A DNA stretch of 64,000 nt, from NCBI RefSeq assembly GCF_003952525.1, contig NZ_CP034451.1, positions 248,001 to 312,000 on the forward strand. Reading direction: 5' to 3'. Origin of the DNA: Mesorhizobium sp. M3A.F.Ca.ET.080.04.2.1. GTDB taxonomy: Bacteria > Pseudomonadota > Alphaproteobacteria > Rhizobiales > Rhizobiaceae. Numbering within the stretch: position 1 is the first letter of the stretch; every line of letters begins with the position of its first letter. The position numbers and the translations under genes were made by a program. This document shows, in pieces, positions 1 to 8,023 of this stretch. The notes beneath the pieces were generated by a model. The model searched no databases, had not been told where the DNA came from, and saw nothing but the letters and a program-made list of their open reading frames with translations.

Positions 1-912
1 GTTGAGGATGGTCATGCCGTTCAGCAGCAGGCCGATCAGCACCGTGCCGACCAGGATGTTGCGGACGCCGCCGCGCCCGCCGGTGAGGCCGATGCCGCCC
101 AATATGACGACCAGAAGCACGTCATAGATCAGGGTGGAATTGACCATGCGCATGTTCATGCTGGCCACGGAGGCCGCCGTCGCGCAGCCGGCCAGGAAGG
201 CCATGGCGCTCGAGATCACATATTGCAGGATGATGATCGGCCGGACCGGTATGCCGGTGATCCGCGCCGTGGAGATGTTGTCTCCGATGCCGTAGATGAA
301 GCGCCCGAGACCAGTCTTCCTGAGGAAGAGATAGAGCGCGGCCGAGCAGATCGCGAAGAGCCAGATCGGCATCGGGATGCCTAGCACGGCGCCGCGCCCG
401 AGAAACAGGAACCAGTGCAGATTGTCGGGGATGTTGTTGACGTCGAGCGACGCGATCACCCCTCGCCCGAGGCCATAGACGATCGCCGACACCGCGAGCG
501 TCGCAAAGATGGCGGGGATTTCGACATAGGCGATCAGGAAACCCATCACCACCGCGACGGCGATGGCGAAGGCCAGCCCCAGAGCCAAGGCGGTCGAGAA
601 CGCGTAGCCCTGGTTGGCAAGCACGATCGACAAAGTGAGCGACACCGCCATCACGGCGACCAGGGAAAGGTCGACGCCGCGGCCGATGACCACCACCGCC
701 ATGCCGAGGCTGAGCATGCCCAGCATGGCGACGTTGCGGATCAGGTTGAGGATGTTCTCCGAGCTCAAGAATCCGTTGAGGGCGACGGAGAAATAGACAA
801 AGAGCAGCACGGCGACGACGAAGATGATCAATTCCTGGGTGAGGCCGATCCGGTGCCTGGTCCTCGTCGTCGCGCTCGGCGTCATTTTTTCGGATGCTGT
901 TGCCACGGTCAC
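1..912 (-). CDS. Sugar-type ABC transporter permease (RbsC family), 3' end off window
   Basis: Inner-membrane permease of a ribose/xylose-type ABC importer (BPD_transp_2 family). The minus frame is open from a GTG at 912 to the left edge, giving 304 residues with repeated hydrophobic spans. A motif GRGVDLSLVAVMA matches the conserved GG(I/V)DLS loop of RbsC, and GGIGLTGGRGGV matches the C-terminal cytoplasmic loop, so nearly the whole protein is present. The GTG overlaps the TGA of the upstream hydratase by 4 bp (GTGA), which supports this start and translational coupling; an ATG at 885 is an alternative. Being last in a mevalonate/HMG-type unit, it may import that substrate (inference). Its ATPase and binding protein are not in the window. 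Confidence 0.88.
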   Translation of the reverse strand, partial: MTVATASEKMTPSATTRTRHRIGLTQELIIFVVAVLLFVYFSVALNGFLSSENILNLIRNVAMLGMLSLGMAVVVIGRGVDLSLVAVMAVSLTLSIVLANQGYAFSTALALGLAFAIAVAVVMGFLIAYVEIPAIFATLAVSAIVYGLGRGVIASLDVNNIPDNLHWFLFLGRGAVLGIPMPIWLFAICSAALYLFLRKTGLGRFIYGIGDNISTARITGIPVRPIIILQYVISSAMAFLAGCATAASVASMNMRMVNSTLIYDVLLVVILGGIGLTGGRGGVRNILVGTVLIGLLLNGMTILN

Positions 913-1661
913 TTGCCCTTGTTGGCGAAAGCGTCGAGTCCGCGCCTGGCGTCGTCGCTCGTAAAGGTGCGCTGTCCGAGCCGCGCTTCCTGCTGGAAGG
1001 CGTCGCCAAGCGGCAGGTGCTGCAATGTCAGCACCGCTTCCTTGATCGTCTGGATGGCTGTCGGGCTGAAGGAGGCGATGCGCTCGGCAATATCGCGCGC
1101 CACGCGCTCAACCTCGCCGCTCGCCACGGCCTGGTTCGCGACGCCCCAGGCGAGCATTTCGGCCGCCGTGAAGCGCCTTCCCGTCAACAGGATTTCCATC
1201 GCATGCGCGTAGCCGATCTGGCGCACGAGGCGGACGAGCGTGCCGCCGGCGGGGACGAAGCCGTGCGCGGGTTCCGGCAGCTGGAAGACGGCGTCCTCGG
1301 CCACGATCCTGATATCGGTGGCCAGCATCAGCTCGAAACCGCCGCCGATGCACAGGCCGCGTATGGCGGCCACGACCGGCTTGTAGAAACCTGAAGTCTT
1401 GATGTGCGCCGGGTCCCACGCGGAAATGTCGAAGCTGTCGGAAGCAAGCGCTGGAATGGACTCTTTCAGGTCGGCGCCCACGCAGAAGGCCCGGTCCCCG
1501 GCTCCGGCAAGCACCGCCACGCGGATCCGGTCGTCGACGCGCACCTCGTCGAAGGCGCGGCCCAGATCCTCATACATGGAAAGGCTCAAGGCATTGAGCT
1601 TTTCCGGACGGTTGATCCGGATCGTGGCGATATGCCCGTCGACGCCGAAATCGATCGCCAT
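909..1661 (-). CDS. Enoyl-CoA hydratase/isomerase family protein
   Basis: Crotonase-fold enzyme of 250 residues, normal length for the family. It carries the oxyanion-hole elements CVGADLK (residues 60-66) and GGGFELMLATD (106-116). A Glu at about 130 in LPEPAHGFVPAGG sits where crotonases place a catalytic acid. It probably hydrates or dehydrates an acyl-CoA in the cytoplasm. It lies 1 bp after the CoA-transferase and overlaps the permease by 4 bp, so the genes are co-translated. With HMG-CoA reductase in the same unit, a 3-methylglutaconyl-CoA hydratase-like role is attractive, but that is inference; the family alone does not fix the substrate. Confidence 0.9.
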   Translation of the reverse strand: MAIDFGVDGHIATIRINRPEKLNALSLSMYEDLGRAFDEVRVDDRIRVAVLAGAGDRAFCVGADLKESIPALASDSFDISAWDPAHIKTSGFYKPVVAAIRGLCIGGGFELMLATDIRIVAEDAVFQLPEPAHGFVPAGGTLVRLVRQIGYAHAMEILLTGRRFTAAEMLAWGVANQAVASGEVERVARDIAERIASFSPTAIQTIKEAVLTLQHLPLGDAFQQEARLGQRTFTSDDARRGLDAFANKGK

Positions 1662-1662
1662 C

Positions 1663-2901
1663 CTAGATCGTCCCTTGCGATTTCATGACATCCAGCTCTT
1701 GCGGTGAGAGCCCGACCAGCCGGGCGAGAACCAGATCGTTGTGCTCGCCGGGCGCAGGCGCCTTCTGCGGCGCCGCTTCGGCCATTTCGGAGAGCTTGAT
1801 GGGCAGGCCGAACATGCCGAGAAGCTGTCGTCCGACCGGCACCTGGACGATCATGTTGCGGGCGGCGATATGCGGATCCTCGACGACCTCCGCGATGGTC
1901 TTGATGGCGCTCAGCGGCACCTTGTCGCCGGCGAGCTCCTCGAGCTCGGCCTTGGTGTAGCGGCTGAACCATCGATCGAGCAGCGGCTTGACCTTCGTTT
2001 CGGCGACCACCGGATCGAAGCGCTTTTCCATCGTATCGATTTCGGGGTCCGTCGCTCTGTCCGGCTCGCCGAAGAGGCCGCAGGTGATCGCCCAGAACTT
2101 GTCGGTGTAGCCGCCGAAGAACACATAGCCGTCCTTGCACGGAAATTGTCCGTAGGGGCGCACGAAGGGATGATCGTTGCCGAGCGGCGAAGCGATCTCT
2201 TTCCTGGCCGTATAACGAACGACGGCGTTCTCGGTCAGCGTCAGGACGGAGTCCTGCTGCGAGACGTCGACCACCTGGCCGATCCCGGTCTTGTCGACCT
2301 GGCGCAGCGCTGCCAGCGTCCCGATCGCGGCATAGAGCGCCGCCGCGAGGTCGCCGATGATCGTGCCGACCCGGACCGGCGGCCGGTCCGGGTAGCCGTT
2401 CATCGACCACAGCCCGCCGGCCGCCTGGCCGGTGTTGTCGTAAGCGGGTTTGGAGGAGTTCGGACCGGTGCGGCCGAAGCCGCTGATGGCAGTATAGATC
2501 AGCCGCGGGTTCTCGGCCCTGAGCACCTCGTAGCCGAGGCCGAGCTTGTCCATGGTGCCCGGCCGGAAGTTTTCGACCAGGACATCGGCCTTTCTCACCA
2601 GCCGCTTGAGCAGGGCCTTGCCTTCGGGCGACTTGAGATTAACGGTGAGGCCGAGCTTGTTGCGGTTGAACTGGGTGAAGAAGGCGCTGAGCTCGGAACC
2701 TTCTTCGCCGACGAAGGGCGGAAAGGTGCGCGCGTAGTCCGGGTCTTCCGGATTCTCGATCTTGATCACCGACGCGCCGAGGTCGGCGAGCAGCATCGAG
2801 CAGAACGGTCCGGCGACCACGCGCGTAATGTCGAGGACGACGACGCCGGCGAGCGGGCCGCTCCGCACCGGAAAATCGCTTTTGGGATCCACTTCAGTCA
2901 C
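1663..2901 (-). CDS. CaiB/BaiF family CoA-transferase
   Basis: Class III (family III) CoA-transferase of 412 residues, which moves CoA between carboxylic acids through an aspartyl-CoA intermediate. The N-terminal Rossmann-like portion has LDITRVVAGPFCSMLLADLG (residues 23-42). The likely catalytic Asp is D184 in TIIGDLAAAL, matching the GD of formyl-CoA transferase. Translation starts at a GTG (2901). The gene sits between HMG-CoA reductase (101 bp upstream) and the hydratase (1 bp downstream). It would supply or recycle CoA on a C5/C6 branched dicarboxylate such as HMG or a relative (inference from context). Confidence 0.9.
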   Translation of the reverse strand: MTEVDPKSDFPVRSGPLAGVVVLDITRVVAGPFCSMLLADLGASVIKIENPEDPDYARTFPPFVGEEGSELSAFFTQFNRNKLGLTVNLKSPEGKALLKRLVRKADVLVENFRPGTMDKLGLGYEVLRAENPRLIYTAISGFGRTGPNSSKPAYDNTGQAAGGLWSMNGYPDRPPVRVGTIIGDLAAALYAAIGTLAALRQVDKTGIGQVVDVSQQDSVLTLTENAVVRYTARKEIASPLGNDHPFVRPYGQFPCKDGYVFFGGYTDKFWAITCGLFGEPDRATDPEIDTMEKRFDPVVAETKVKPLLDRWFSRYTKAELEELAGDKVPLSAIKTIAEVVEDPHIAARNMIVQVPVGRQLLGMFGLPIKLSEMAEAAPQKAPAPGEHNDLVLARLVGLSPQELDVMKSQGTI

Positions 2902-3002
2902 GTTTTGGTTTCCAATGGCTTGGTTTGATGCCGGGCAGCGAAGCGGCGCCGATCATCGCACGCTAGTCGAGGCGACGGGCTCACCGCCATCAAGACGAAG
3001 GT

Positions 3003-4322
3003 TCATACCTTCTCCGCCCGCATCTGCTCGAGCAACTCCCTGGCGCGATCGACGCGCACGTCGTGGCTGGAAGAGAGGGAGGACGCGACCCTGTCGATCT
3101 CGTCCCCGGTCGCCCCGGCCACGATTGCGATGTTGCGGGCGTGCAGCGCCATGTGCCCGCGCTGGATGCCTTCGGTCGCCAGCGCGCGAAGCGCGCCCAT
3201 GTTCTGGGCGAGGCCGACCGCCACCGCCACCTCGGCCAGGGTCTGTGCGCTTTCCACGCCGAGGATCTTCAGGCAGGCGCGCGCGGCGGGATGCGTCTTG
3301 GTCGCGCCGCCGACGAGCCCGAGCGCCATCGGCATCTCCAGCGTGCCCACGAGATGCCCTTCGGCGTCGAGTTCCCAGGTCGACAGGGACGTGTAGCGCC
3401 CGGAACGGGACGCCCACACATGCGCGCCAGCCTCGATAGCCCTCCAGTCGTTGCCGGTGGCCACGACAAGCGGGTCGATGCCGTTCATGATCCCCTTGTT
3501 GTGCGTGGCGGCGCGATAGGGATCGACGACCGCAAGCGCGCAAGCCTCGACGATGCCGCGGGCAATCCGGTCGCCCTTGTATTCCGGGGTCTCGAGCGTC
3601 TCAGGCGCGACCCTCACCATGGCGCGCGCGATGCGCAGGTCGGCGTAGTTGGAAAGGATGCGCAGCCGCACGACCCCGCCGCTGATGGCCTCGATCATCG
3701 GCGCCACCGCTTCAGCCATCGTGTTGACGGTGTTGGCTCCCATGGCGTCGCGCACGTCGACGATGAGATGAACCACGACCATCGGTCCAGCCGCCGTCTG
3801 ATCGAACACATGGACCTCGACGTCGCGGCAGCCGCCGCCGAGCGAGACGAGGACCTTATCCTTGACGTTGGCCGCCGCGATGATCGCGTCCCGCTCCTTC
3901 AGGATGCGCGCCCTGGCGCCATGCGGGTCGCGCAGCTCCAGGACCTGTACCTGAGCCCGCATGATGGGACCGGAGCTGGAGGTGAAGAAGCCGCCGCTCT
4001 TTCTCGCCAGCCGCGCCATGAAAGAAGCCGCCGCCAGCACGGAAGGCTCCTCGACGGCCATGGGGATCAGGTAGTCCCGCCCATTCACGGTAAAGTTCGC
4101 GGCGACCCCGATCGGCAGCTCGAAGGTGCCGATCACGTTCTCGATCATCCCGTCGGCGAGCGTCAGCGGCAGGCCGCCCGGCCCGAAGGTCCCGCGCTCC
4201 GCCTCGGTCAGAGCCACGGCATCGGCGACCCGGGCCAGACGCTCCGCCGGCGCAAGGTTGCGCAGATTTTCAAGCCGCGAGTTGACGGAGGGGCGCGTCG
4301 CGCCCTTCTGGGGATCTGTCAC
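3003..4322 (-). CDS. mvaA: Hydroxymethylglutaryl-CoA reductase, degradative class II
   Basis: Interconverts mevalonate and HMG-CoA. In bacteria with class II enzymes and no mevalonate biosynthesis it runs oxidatively for mevalonate catabolism. The 439-residue length matches the Pseudomonas mevalonii enzyme. Visible hallmarks are [14 protein letters not shown] (61-74), [11 protein letters not shown] (192-202), [10 protein letters not shown] (273-282) and [11 protein letters not shown] (335-345). The catalytic set is present: Glu in EEPSV (91-92), K276, D292 and H390. The start is a GTG at 4322 with GGGAGG upstream. It is first gene of the minus unit, divergent from a MocR regulator. No HMG-CoA lyase is visible in the window. 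Confidence 0.93.
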   Translation of the reverse strand: MTDPQKGATRPSVNSRLENLRNLAPAERLARVADAVALTEAERGTFGPGGLPLTLADGMIENVIGTFELPIGVAANFTVNGRDYLIPMAVEEPSVLAAASFMARLARKSGGFFTSSSGPIMRAQVQVLELRDPHGARARILKERDAIIAAANVKDKVLVSLGGGCRDVEVHVFDQTAAGPMVVVHLIVDVRDAMGANTVNTMAEAVAPMIEAISGGVVRLRILSNYADLRIARAMVRVAPETLETPEYKGDRIARGIVEACALAVVDPYRAATHNKGIMNGIDPLVVATGNDWRAIEAGAHVWASRSGRYTSLSTWELDAEGHLVGTLEMPMALGLVGGATKTHPAARACLKILGVESAQTLAEVAVAVGLAQNMGALRALATEGIQRGHMALHARNIAIVAGATGDEIDRVASSLSSSHDVRVDRARELLEQMRAEKV

Positions 4323-4390
4323 AAGCGCCTCCCACGCAATGTGTCATTTTCTTCTTGCGGCAAGATGGATCATTGTTACCATCCACATAA

Positions 4391-4424
4391 GGTACAGATA
4401 TGAGAAATTGTCTTTATCTGTACC
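4391..4424. promoter_or_regulatory. Perfect inverted repeat, putative MocR operator
   Basis: GGTACAGATA (4391-4400) and its exact reverse complement TATCTGTACC (4415-4424) are separated by 14 bp, within the 120-bp divergent gap between the HMG-CoA reductase and MocR genes. A related half (TGTTACC) lies at 4374-4380. MocR/GabR-type regulators bind paired repeats in the promoter next to their own gene, so this is the obvious candidate operator. The binding itself is inference. Confidence 0.6.
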
Positions 4425-4442
4425 CACAAGAGGGATCTGCAG

Positions 4443-5837
4443 ATGGCTGCTTCAGGCGAAAGACAAGGCGCCGTCACCCTGGTGGAAAATGTCACGGCGC
4501 GGCTGATCGAGCAGATCCAGTCGGGGGATCGCGTTCCTGGCAGCAAGCTGCCCTCGATCCGCAACGCGGCACGTGAATACGCCGTTTCGAAAAACACCAT
4601 CGTCGAGGCGTATGAACGCCTCGCGGCCGCCGGTTACATCGTGTCCAAGCCGCGGTCGGGCTTCGTGGTCGCCAAGTCCGCGCAGCCGACGGCAGGCCGG
4701 CCCAAGCATCTGTCCGAAGCGGTCGACATCGTGTCGCTGCTCAACGCGCAGCTGGAAGAGAGCTTCGAGATCAGGGTTGGCGACGGCCGCCCGCCCGCCT
4801 CGTGGACCGAGGAGTCCGAAATCCGGCGTCATCTCGGCCTCGTGGGCAGAGGGCCGTCCTCCAGCACGGACGGCTATGGCTCCGCATGGGGCTTCCCGCC
4901 GCTGCGGCAGCAGATTGCCAGGCGGCTGGAAAAGCAGCATATCCAGGCGTCCGAGAAGAACATCATCCTCACCTTCGGCGCCAATCACGCGCTCGACCTG
5001 GTGATCAGGGCCTTCCTGACGCCTGGCGACGTCGTTCTGGTCGACGAGCCAGGCTATTATCCGCTGTTTGCAAAGCTCAAGCTCGCTCAGGTCCGTGTCG
5101 TCGGCGTCCGGCGGCTCCCCGACGGACCGGATGCCGAAGATTTTGCCGGCAAGGCCGCCACGGAGCGGCCGAAACTGTTCATCACGCAATCGATCGGGCA
5201 CAACCCGACCGGCGGCAGCATCAGCCTGTCGGTCGCGCACTCGATCCTCACGGTAGCGGCCAGGCACAATGTAACGATCGTCGAAGACGATCCGTTCGCG
5301 GACCTGTCGCCGACGCCGCCCAACAGGCTTGCCACGCTCGATCAACTCAACCATGTGATCTCGATCGGCACGTTTTCGAAAACATTGTCGGCCAGCTTGC
5401 GTTCGGGTCACATTGCTGGGCATGCAGACAAGATCGCGGCGCTTGCCGAGCTCAAAATGCTGACGACGGTCAACAGCTCAGGTCATGTCGAGCGGCTGCT
5501 GCACCGGGTGGCGTCCGACGGACATTACGATCGCCATCTGAAGCGCCTTGGCCAACGGATCGAGGCCGCCGCCAATCGGGTTCATGGCGCCCTCGCCCGG
5601 TCCGGGCATTCGATCTTCTCCGGGAATGGTGGAGGGTATTACCTTTATTTGATGTTGCCCCAGGGGATCAACGATATCGAGCTGGCAAGACTGGGGGCGC
5701 AGAAAGGGATCTTCATCGCCCCCGGCAGCGTCTTCTGTCTGAACAAGCAGAACCCGATGGCCGCCGGCATCAGGATCAATGTTGCCCGCGCCGACGAGGA
5801 TCGGTTCTTCGATTTCCTTCTCAGGAAGCTCTCCTAA
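4443..5837 (+). CDS. MocR-type transcriptional regulator (GntR wHTH + aminotransferase domain)
   Basis: A 464-residue two-domain regulator. Residues about 10-78 form a GntR winged helix (LPSIRNAAREYAVSKNTIVE, then a wing ending RSGFVV). Residues about 105-460 are a fold-type I aminotransferase domain. The PLP lysine is probably K313 in FSKTLSASLR; DEPGYYP (201-207), IGHNPTGG (251-258) and EDDPFADL (281-288) are other cofactor-site landmarks. These proteins usually sense PLP or a PLP-substrate adduct and regulate a divergent gene. The divergent neighbour is the HMG-CoA reductase unit, which does not obviously involve an amine, so the effector is unclear. Confidence 0.9.
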   Translation: MAASGERQGAVTLVENVTARLIEQIQSGDRVPGSKLPSIRNAAREYAVSKNTIVEAYERLAAAGYIVSKPRSGFVVAKSAQPTAGRPKHLSEAVDIVSLLNAQLEESFEIRVGDGRPPASWTEESEIRRHLGLVGRGPSSSTDGYGSAWGFPPLRQQIARRLEKQHIQASEKNIILTFGANHALDLVIRAFLTPGDVVLVDEPGYYPLFAKLKLAQVRVVGVRRLPDGPDAEDFAGKAATERPKLFITQSIGHNPTGGSISLSVAHSILTVAARHNVTIVEDDPFADLSPTPPNRLATLDQLNHVISIGTFSKTLSASLRSGHIAGHADKIAALAELKMLTTVNSSGHVERLLHRVASDGHYDRHLKRLGQRIEAAANRVHGALARSGHSIFSGNGGGYYLYLMLPQGINDIELARLGAQKGIFIAPGSVFCLNKQNPMAAGIRINVARADEDRFFDFLLRKLS

Positions 5838-5839
5838 GT

Positions 5840-6130
5840 CGTCAAGCCCCATAGGCCGATCCGCAGCCAGAAGGCGGATCGAAGCTTCCAGGGTGTGCCG
5901 GGTTCGCCTTGCCGAGTTCGAGGACGATGCCGAAGAGCGGGACCGCAGATGGCACGAGCCTCCCCAGGCTTGTCCCCGGGCGTCAGCATGATCTCTCCGA
6001 TTAACGAGCGCAGCCTGGCAGCCGGGCGTTCCTTCTCGTGCTCAACGAGCGCGTGCGTGAGTTGCTTGGCGTCGACGGCTGACCGGTGGCCGCGGAGGTG
6101 GACGAGTACAGTGTCGAAGGGAATCATCAG
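5840..6130 (-). pseudogene. C-terminal remnant of a serine site-specific recombinase
   Basis: An open minus frame encodes LRSLIGEIMLTPGDKPGEA, which closely resembles the C-terminal signature of large serine recombinases of rhizobial mobile elements (LRSLI.EIVLTPGDKRGE). Just after this the similarity appears to continue in another frame as FGIVLELGKANP, so the copy is frameshifted. Only the last 90 or so residues remain and no catalytic domain is visible. It lies next to a terminator and a tRNA-end-like scrap, suggesting an old integration scar. Recognition rests on remembered family signatures, hence moderate confidence. Confidence 0.4.
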
Positions 6131-6219
6131 GGCTCTTTTGCTCGGCTCGAAACCAGAGCGGCGAAATGCTTCGGTACGCCCGGCGGCCGCGACGGCGATT
6201 GCGTGCCCTTCCTGAACGC

Positions 6220-6249
6220 AAAAAACCGCCCCGGTTAGACCGGGACGGT
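6220..6249 (-). terminator. Rho-independent terminator
   Basis: CCGCCCCGGT (6226-6235), a 3-nt loop and ACCGGGACGG (6239-6248) form a 10-bp stem with one mismatch. On the minus strand the stem is followed by a T-run (the A-run at 6220-6225). It would terminate leftward transcripts from the SSADH operon about 300 bp away, or be left over from the element that carried the recombinase remnant. Confidence 0.6.
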
Positions 6250-6344
6250 AATTGATTTATGATAAAATTGGTTGCGGGGACACGATCTGCACATAACGAG
6301 CGTCGCCAGACCTTCGGCTTTCACGTGGCCAAGGCTCGCCCGCT
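6250..6344. other. Intergenic stretch with a tRNA-3'-end-like scrap
   Basis: No gene is seen here. TGGTTGCGGGG at 6269-6279 is identical to the reverse complement of the acceptor 3' strand plus CCA of a rhizobial initiator tRNA-Met as I remember it. The following bases do not fold into a T-arm, so this is not a functional tRNA. It may be an attachment-site relic or chance. Confidence 0.25.
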
Positions 6345-6527
6345 TTAGGCCTCAAGCAGAGGAAGCCCGGCGAGCCAGCCGGAGGTTGAGAGATCCCGTT
6401 CCATCTGATGAAGGTCGACCAGCGGAAACAGCGTCGACGTCGCCACGAATCCGGGTCTCAGCGGATCGGCACCGTCTTCGGTAGCGCATGATCCTGGCCA
6501 AGTGCCGGCAAGGCATCCCTTGTTCAT
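6345..6527 (-). CDS. Small unrecognised ORF downstream of SSADH
   Basis: A 60-codon minus-strand frame begins at an ATG just after the SSADH gene and ends LAGLPLLEA. I recognise no family in it. It has no cysteine pairs, helix-turn-helix or signal peptide, though its composition is not obviously that of a shadow frame. It may be a real small protein, a tail of a decayed gene, or noise. Confidence 0.15.
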   Translation of the reverse strand: MNKGCLAGTWPGSCATEDGADPLRPGFVATSTLFPLVDLHQMERDLSTSGWLAGLPLLEA

Positions 6528-6546
6528 AGAGGACTTATGGACGGCC

Positions 6547-8010
6547 TCAGTTAAGGCCGCCCATATGGAAGGTCTTGATTTCAAGATATTCTTCAATACC
6601 AAGCTGCGCACCCTCGCGGCCGAGGCCGGACTGCTTGACACCTCCGAACGGCGCGACCTCGGTCGAGATCAGGCCTGTGTTCAAACCGACCATGCCGAAT
6701 TCGAGCGCCTCGCCGACGCGCCAGGCGCGCCTAAGGCTTTCGGTATAGAAATAGGAGGCAAGCCCGAAGGGCGTGCCGTTAGCGATCGCGATCGCCTCCT
6801 CCTCCGTTTCGAAGCGAAAGAGCGGCGCTACCGGGCCGAAGGTCTCCTCGTTCGCGAGCAGCATCTCGGTCGTCGCGCCGGTCAGAACCTGCGGCGCCAC
6901 ATATTGGGGGCCGGTCGGCAGGGCGTGCCGCCGGGTGACGATCTTCGCTCCCTTGGCGAGCGCGTCTTGGAGGTGGCGGCTGATCTTGTCGACCGCGGCC
7001 TCGTTAATCATCGGGCCAATGGAAACGCCTGGCTGCATGCCGTTTCCGACCGTCATGGCGTTCACGCGGGCGGTCAACTTCTCCGCGAAGGCGTCATAGA
7101 CGCCGGCCTGCACCAGTATACGGTTGGCGCACACGCAGGTCTGGCCGCCGTTGCGGAACTTGGAAATGATCGCACCCTCGACTGCGGCATCGAGATCCGC
7201 ATCGTCGAAGACTATGAATGGCGCATTGCCGCCGAGCTCCAGAGAGAGCCGCTTTACACTGTCCGCCGCTCCACGCATTAGCAGCGACCCGACACGCGTT
7301 GATCCGGTGAAGGAAAGTTTGCGCACGGCTTCGTTCTGCATCAGTTCGTTGCCGATCTCGTTTGGCATGCCGGTGACAACGTTGACGACACCGGCGGGCA
7401 TCCCTGCCCTTTCGGCCAGAACACCAAGGGCGATGGCGGAATAGGGGGTGAGCTCGGACGGCTTAATCACAACCGTGCAGCCGGCGGCGAGTGCCGGGGC
7501 GACTTTACGCGTGATCATGGCGTTCGGAAAATTCCACGGCGTAATGATCCCGCAGACGCCCACCGCCTCCTTCACCACCACGATGCGGCGATCGGGCGTC
7601 GGTGAGGGAATCGTATGCCCGCCGATGCGCCGCGCCTCTTCCGCGAACCATTTGACAAAGGATGCGCCGTAGCGGATCTCGCCACGCGCCTCGTCGAGCG
7701 GCTTACCCTGCTCCAGCGTAAGGATCTGCGCCAGGTTTTCGAGGTTCTCGAGCATGAGCTTGTGCCATGCTTCTAGAAGGGCGGCACGCTCGGCGTGGGT
7801 TTTCTTTTTCCACGGCCCGAAGGCCCGCGCAGCGGCCTCGACTGCGGCGCGCGTTTCGGCCCGCTCCATGTCAGGTACGGTGCCGATCGTTTCCTGCGTG
7901 GCCGGGTTCATGACATCGACGGTCCGGCTGGACGCCGCCCCCGTCCACTGCCCGTCGATCAATCCAGCCTGGACCAGCAGGCCGCCATATATGTTGTTCG
8001 TCACGTCCAT
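6547..8010 (-). CDS. gabD: NAD(P)-dependent succinate-semialdehyde dehydrogenase family protein
   Basis: Aldehyde dehydrogenase superfamily, 487 residues from an ATG at 8010. That start has GGAGGGGGAG directly upstream; a longer open frame to 8139 runs into the neighbouring gene. Catalytic residues are N160 (TPWNFP), E258 (LELGGNAP) and C292 (GGQTCVCANR). The sequence is most like GabD-type enzymes that oxidise succinate semialdehyde or a similar omega-acid semialdehyde. It is last in the minus unit MmgE/PrpD - BKACE - dehydrogenase - SSADH, 13 bp after the preceding gene, so it likely finishes a route to a dicarboxylate. Confidence 0.88.
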   Translation of the reverse strand: MDVTNNIYGGLLVQAGLIDGQWTGAASSRTVDVMNPATQETIGTVPDMERAETRAAVEAAARAFGPWKKKTHAERAALLEAWHKLMLENLENLAQILTLEQGKPLDEARGEIRYGASFVKWFAEEARRIGGHTIPSPTPDRRIVVVKEAVGVCGIITPWNFPNAMITRKVAPALAAGCTVVIKPSELTPYSAIALGVLAERAGMPAGVVNVVTGMPNEIGNELMQNEAVRKLSFTGSTRVGSLLMRGAADSVKRLSLELGGNAPFIVFDDADLDAAVEGAIISKFRNGGQTCVCANRILVQAGVYDAFAEKLTARVNAMTVGNGMQPGVSIGPMINEAAVDKISRHLQDALAKGAKIVTRRHALPTGPQYVAPQVLTGATTEMLLANEETFGPVAPLFRFETEEEAIAIANGTPFGLASYFYTESLRRAWRVGEALEFGMVGLNTGLISTEVAPFGGVKQSGLGREGAQLGIEEYLEIKTFHMGGLN

Positions 8011-8023
8011 CTCCCCCTCCCCG

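Noticed and set aside
122..1009. A 295-codon arginine-rich minus-strand frame
   Set aside because: It is a shadow of the ABC permease, which is read in another minus frame from 912 and shows real membrane segments and RbsC motifs.
1741..2928. A 395-codon plus-strand frame opposite the CoA-transferase
   Set aside because: Antisense shadow in GC-rich DNA; the composition is Arg/Asp/Gly-heavy with no family similarity, and the CoA-transferase on the other strand is clear.
3063..4403. A 446-codon plus-strand frame opposite HMG-CoA reductase
   Set aside because: Antisense shadow; the minus strand carries all HMG-CoA reductase catalytic motifs.
6269..6345. An intact tRNA gene
   Set aside because: Only the 11-nt acceptor/CCA complement is present; T-arm, anticodon arm and D-arm cannot be formed.
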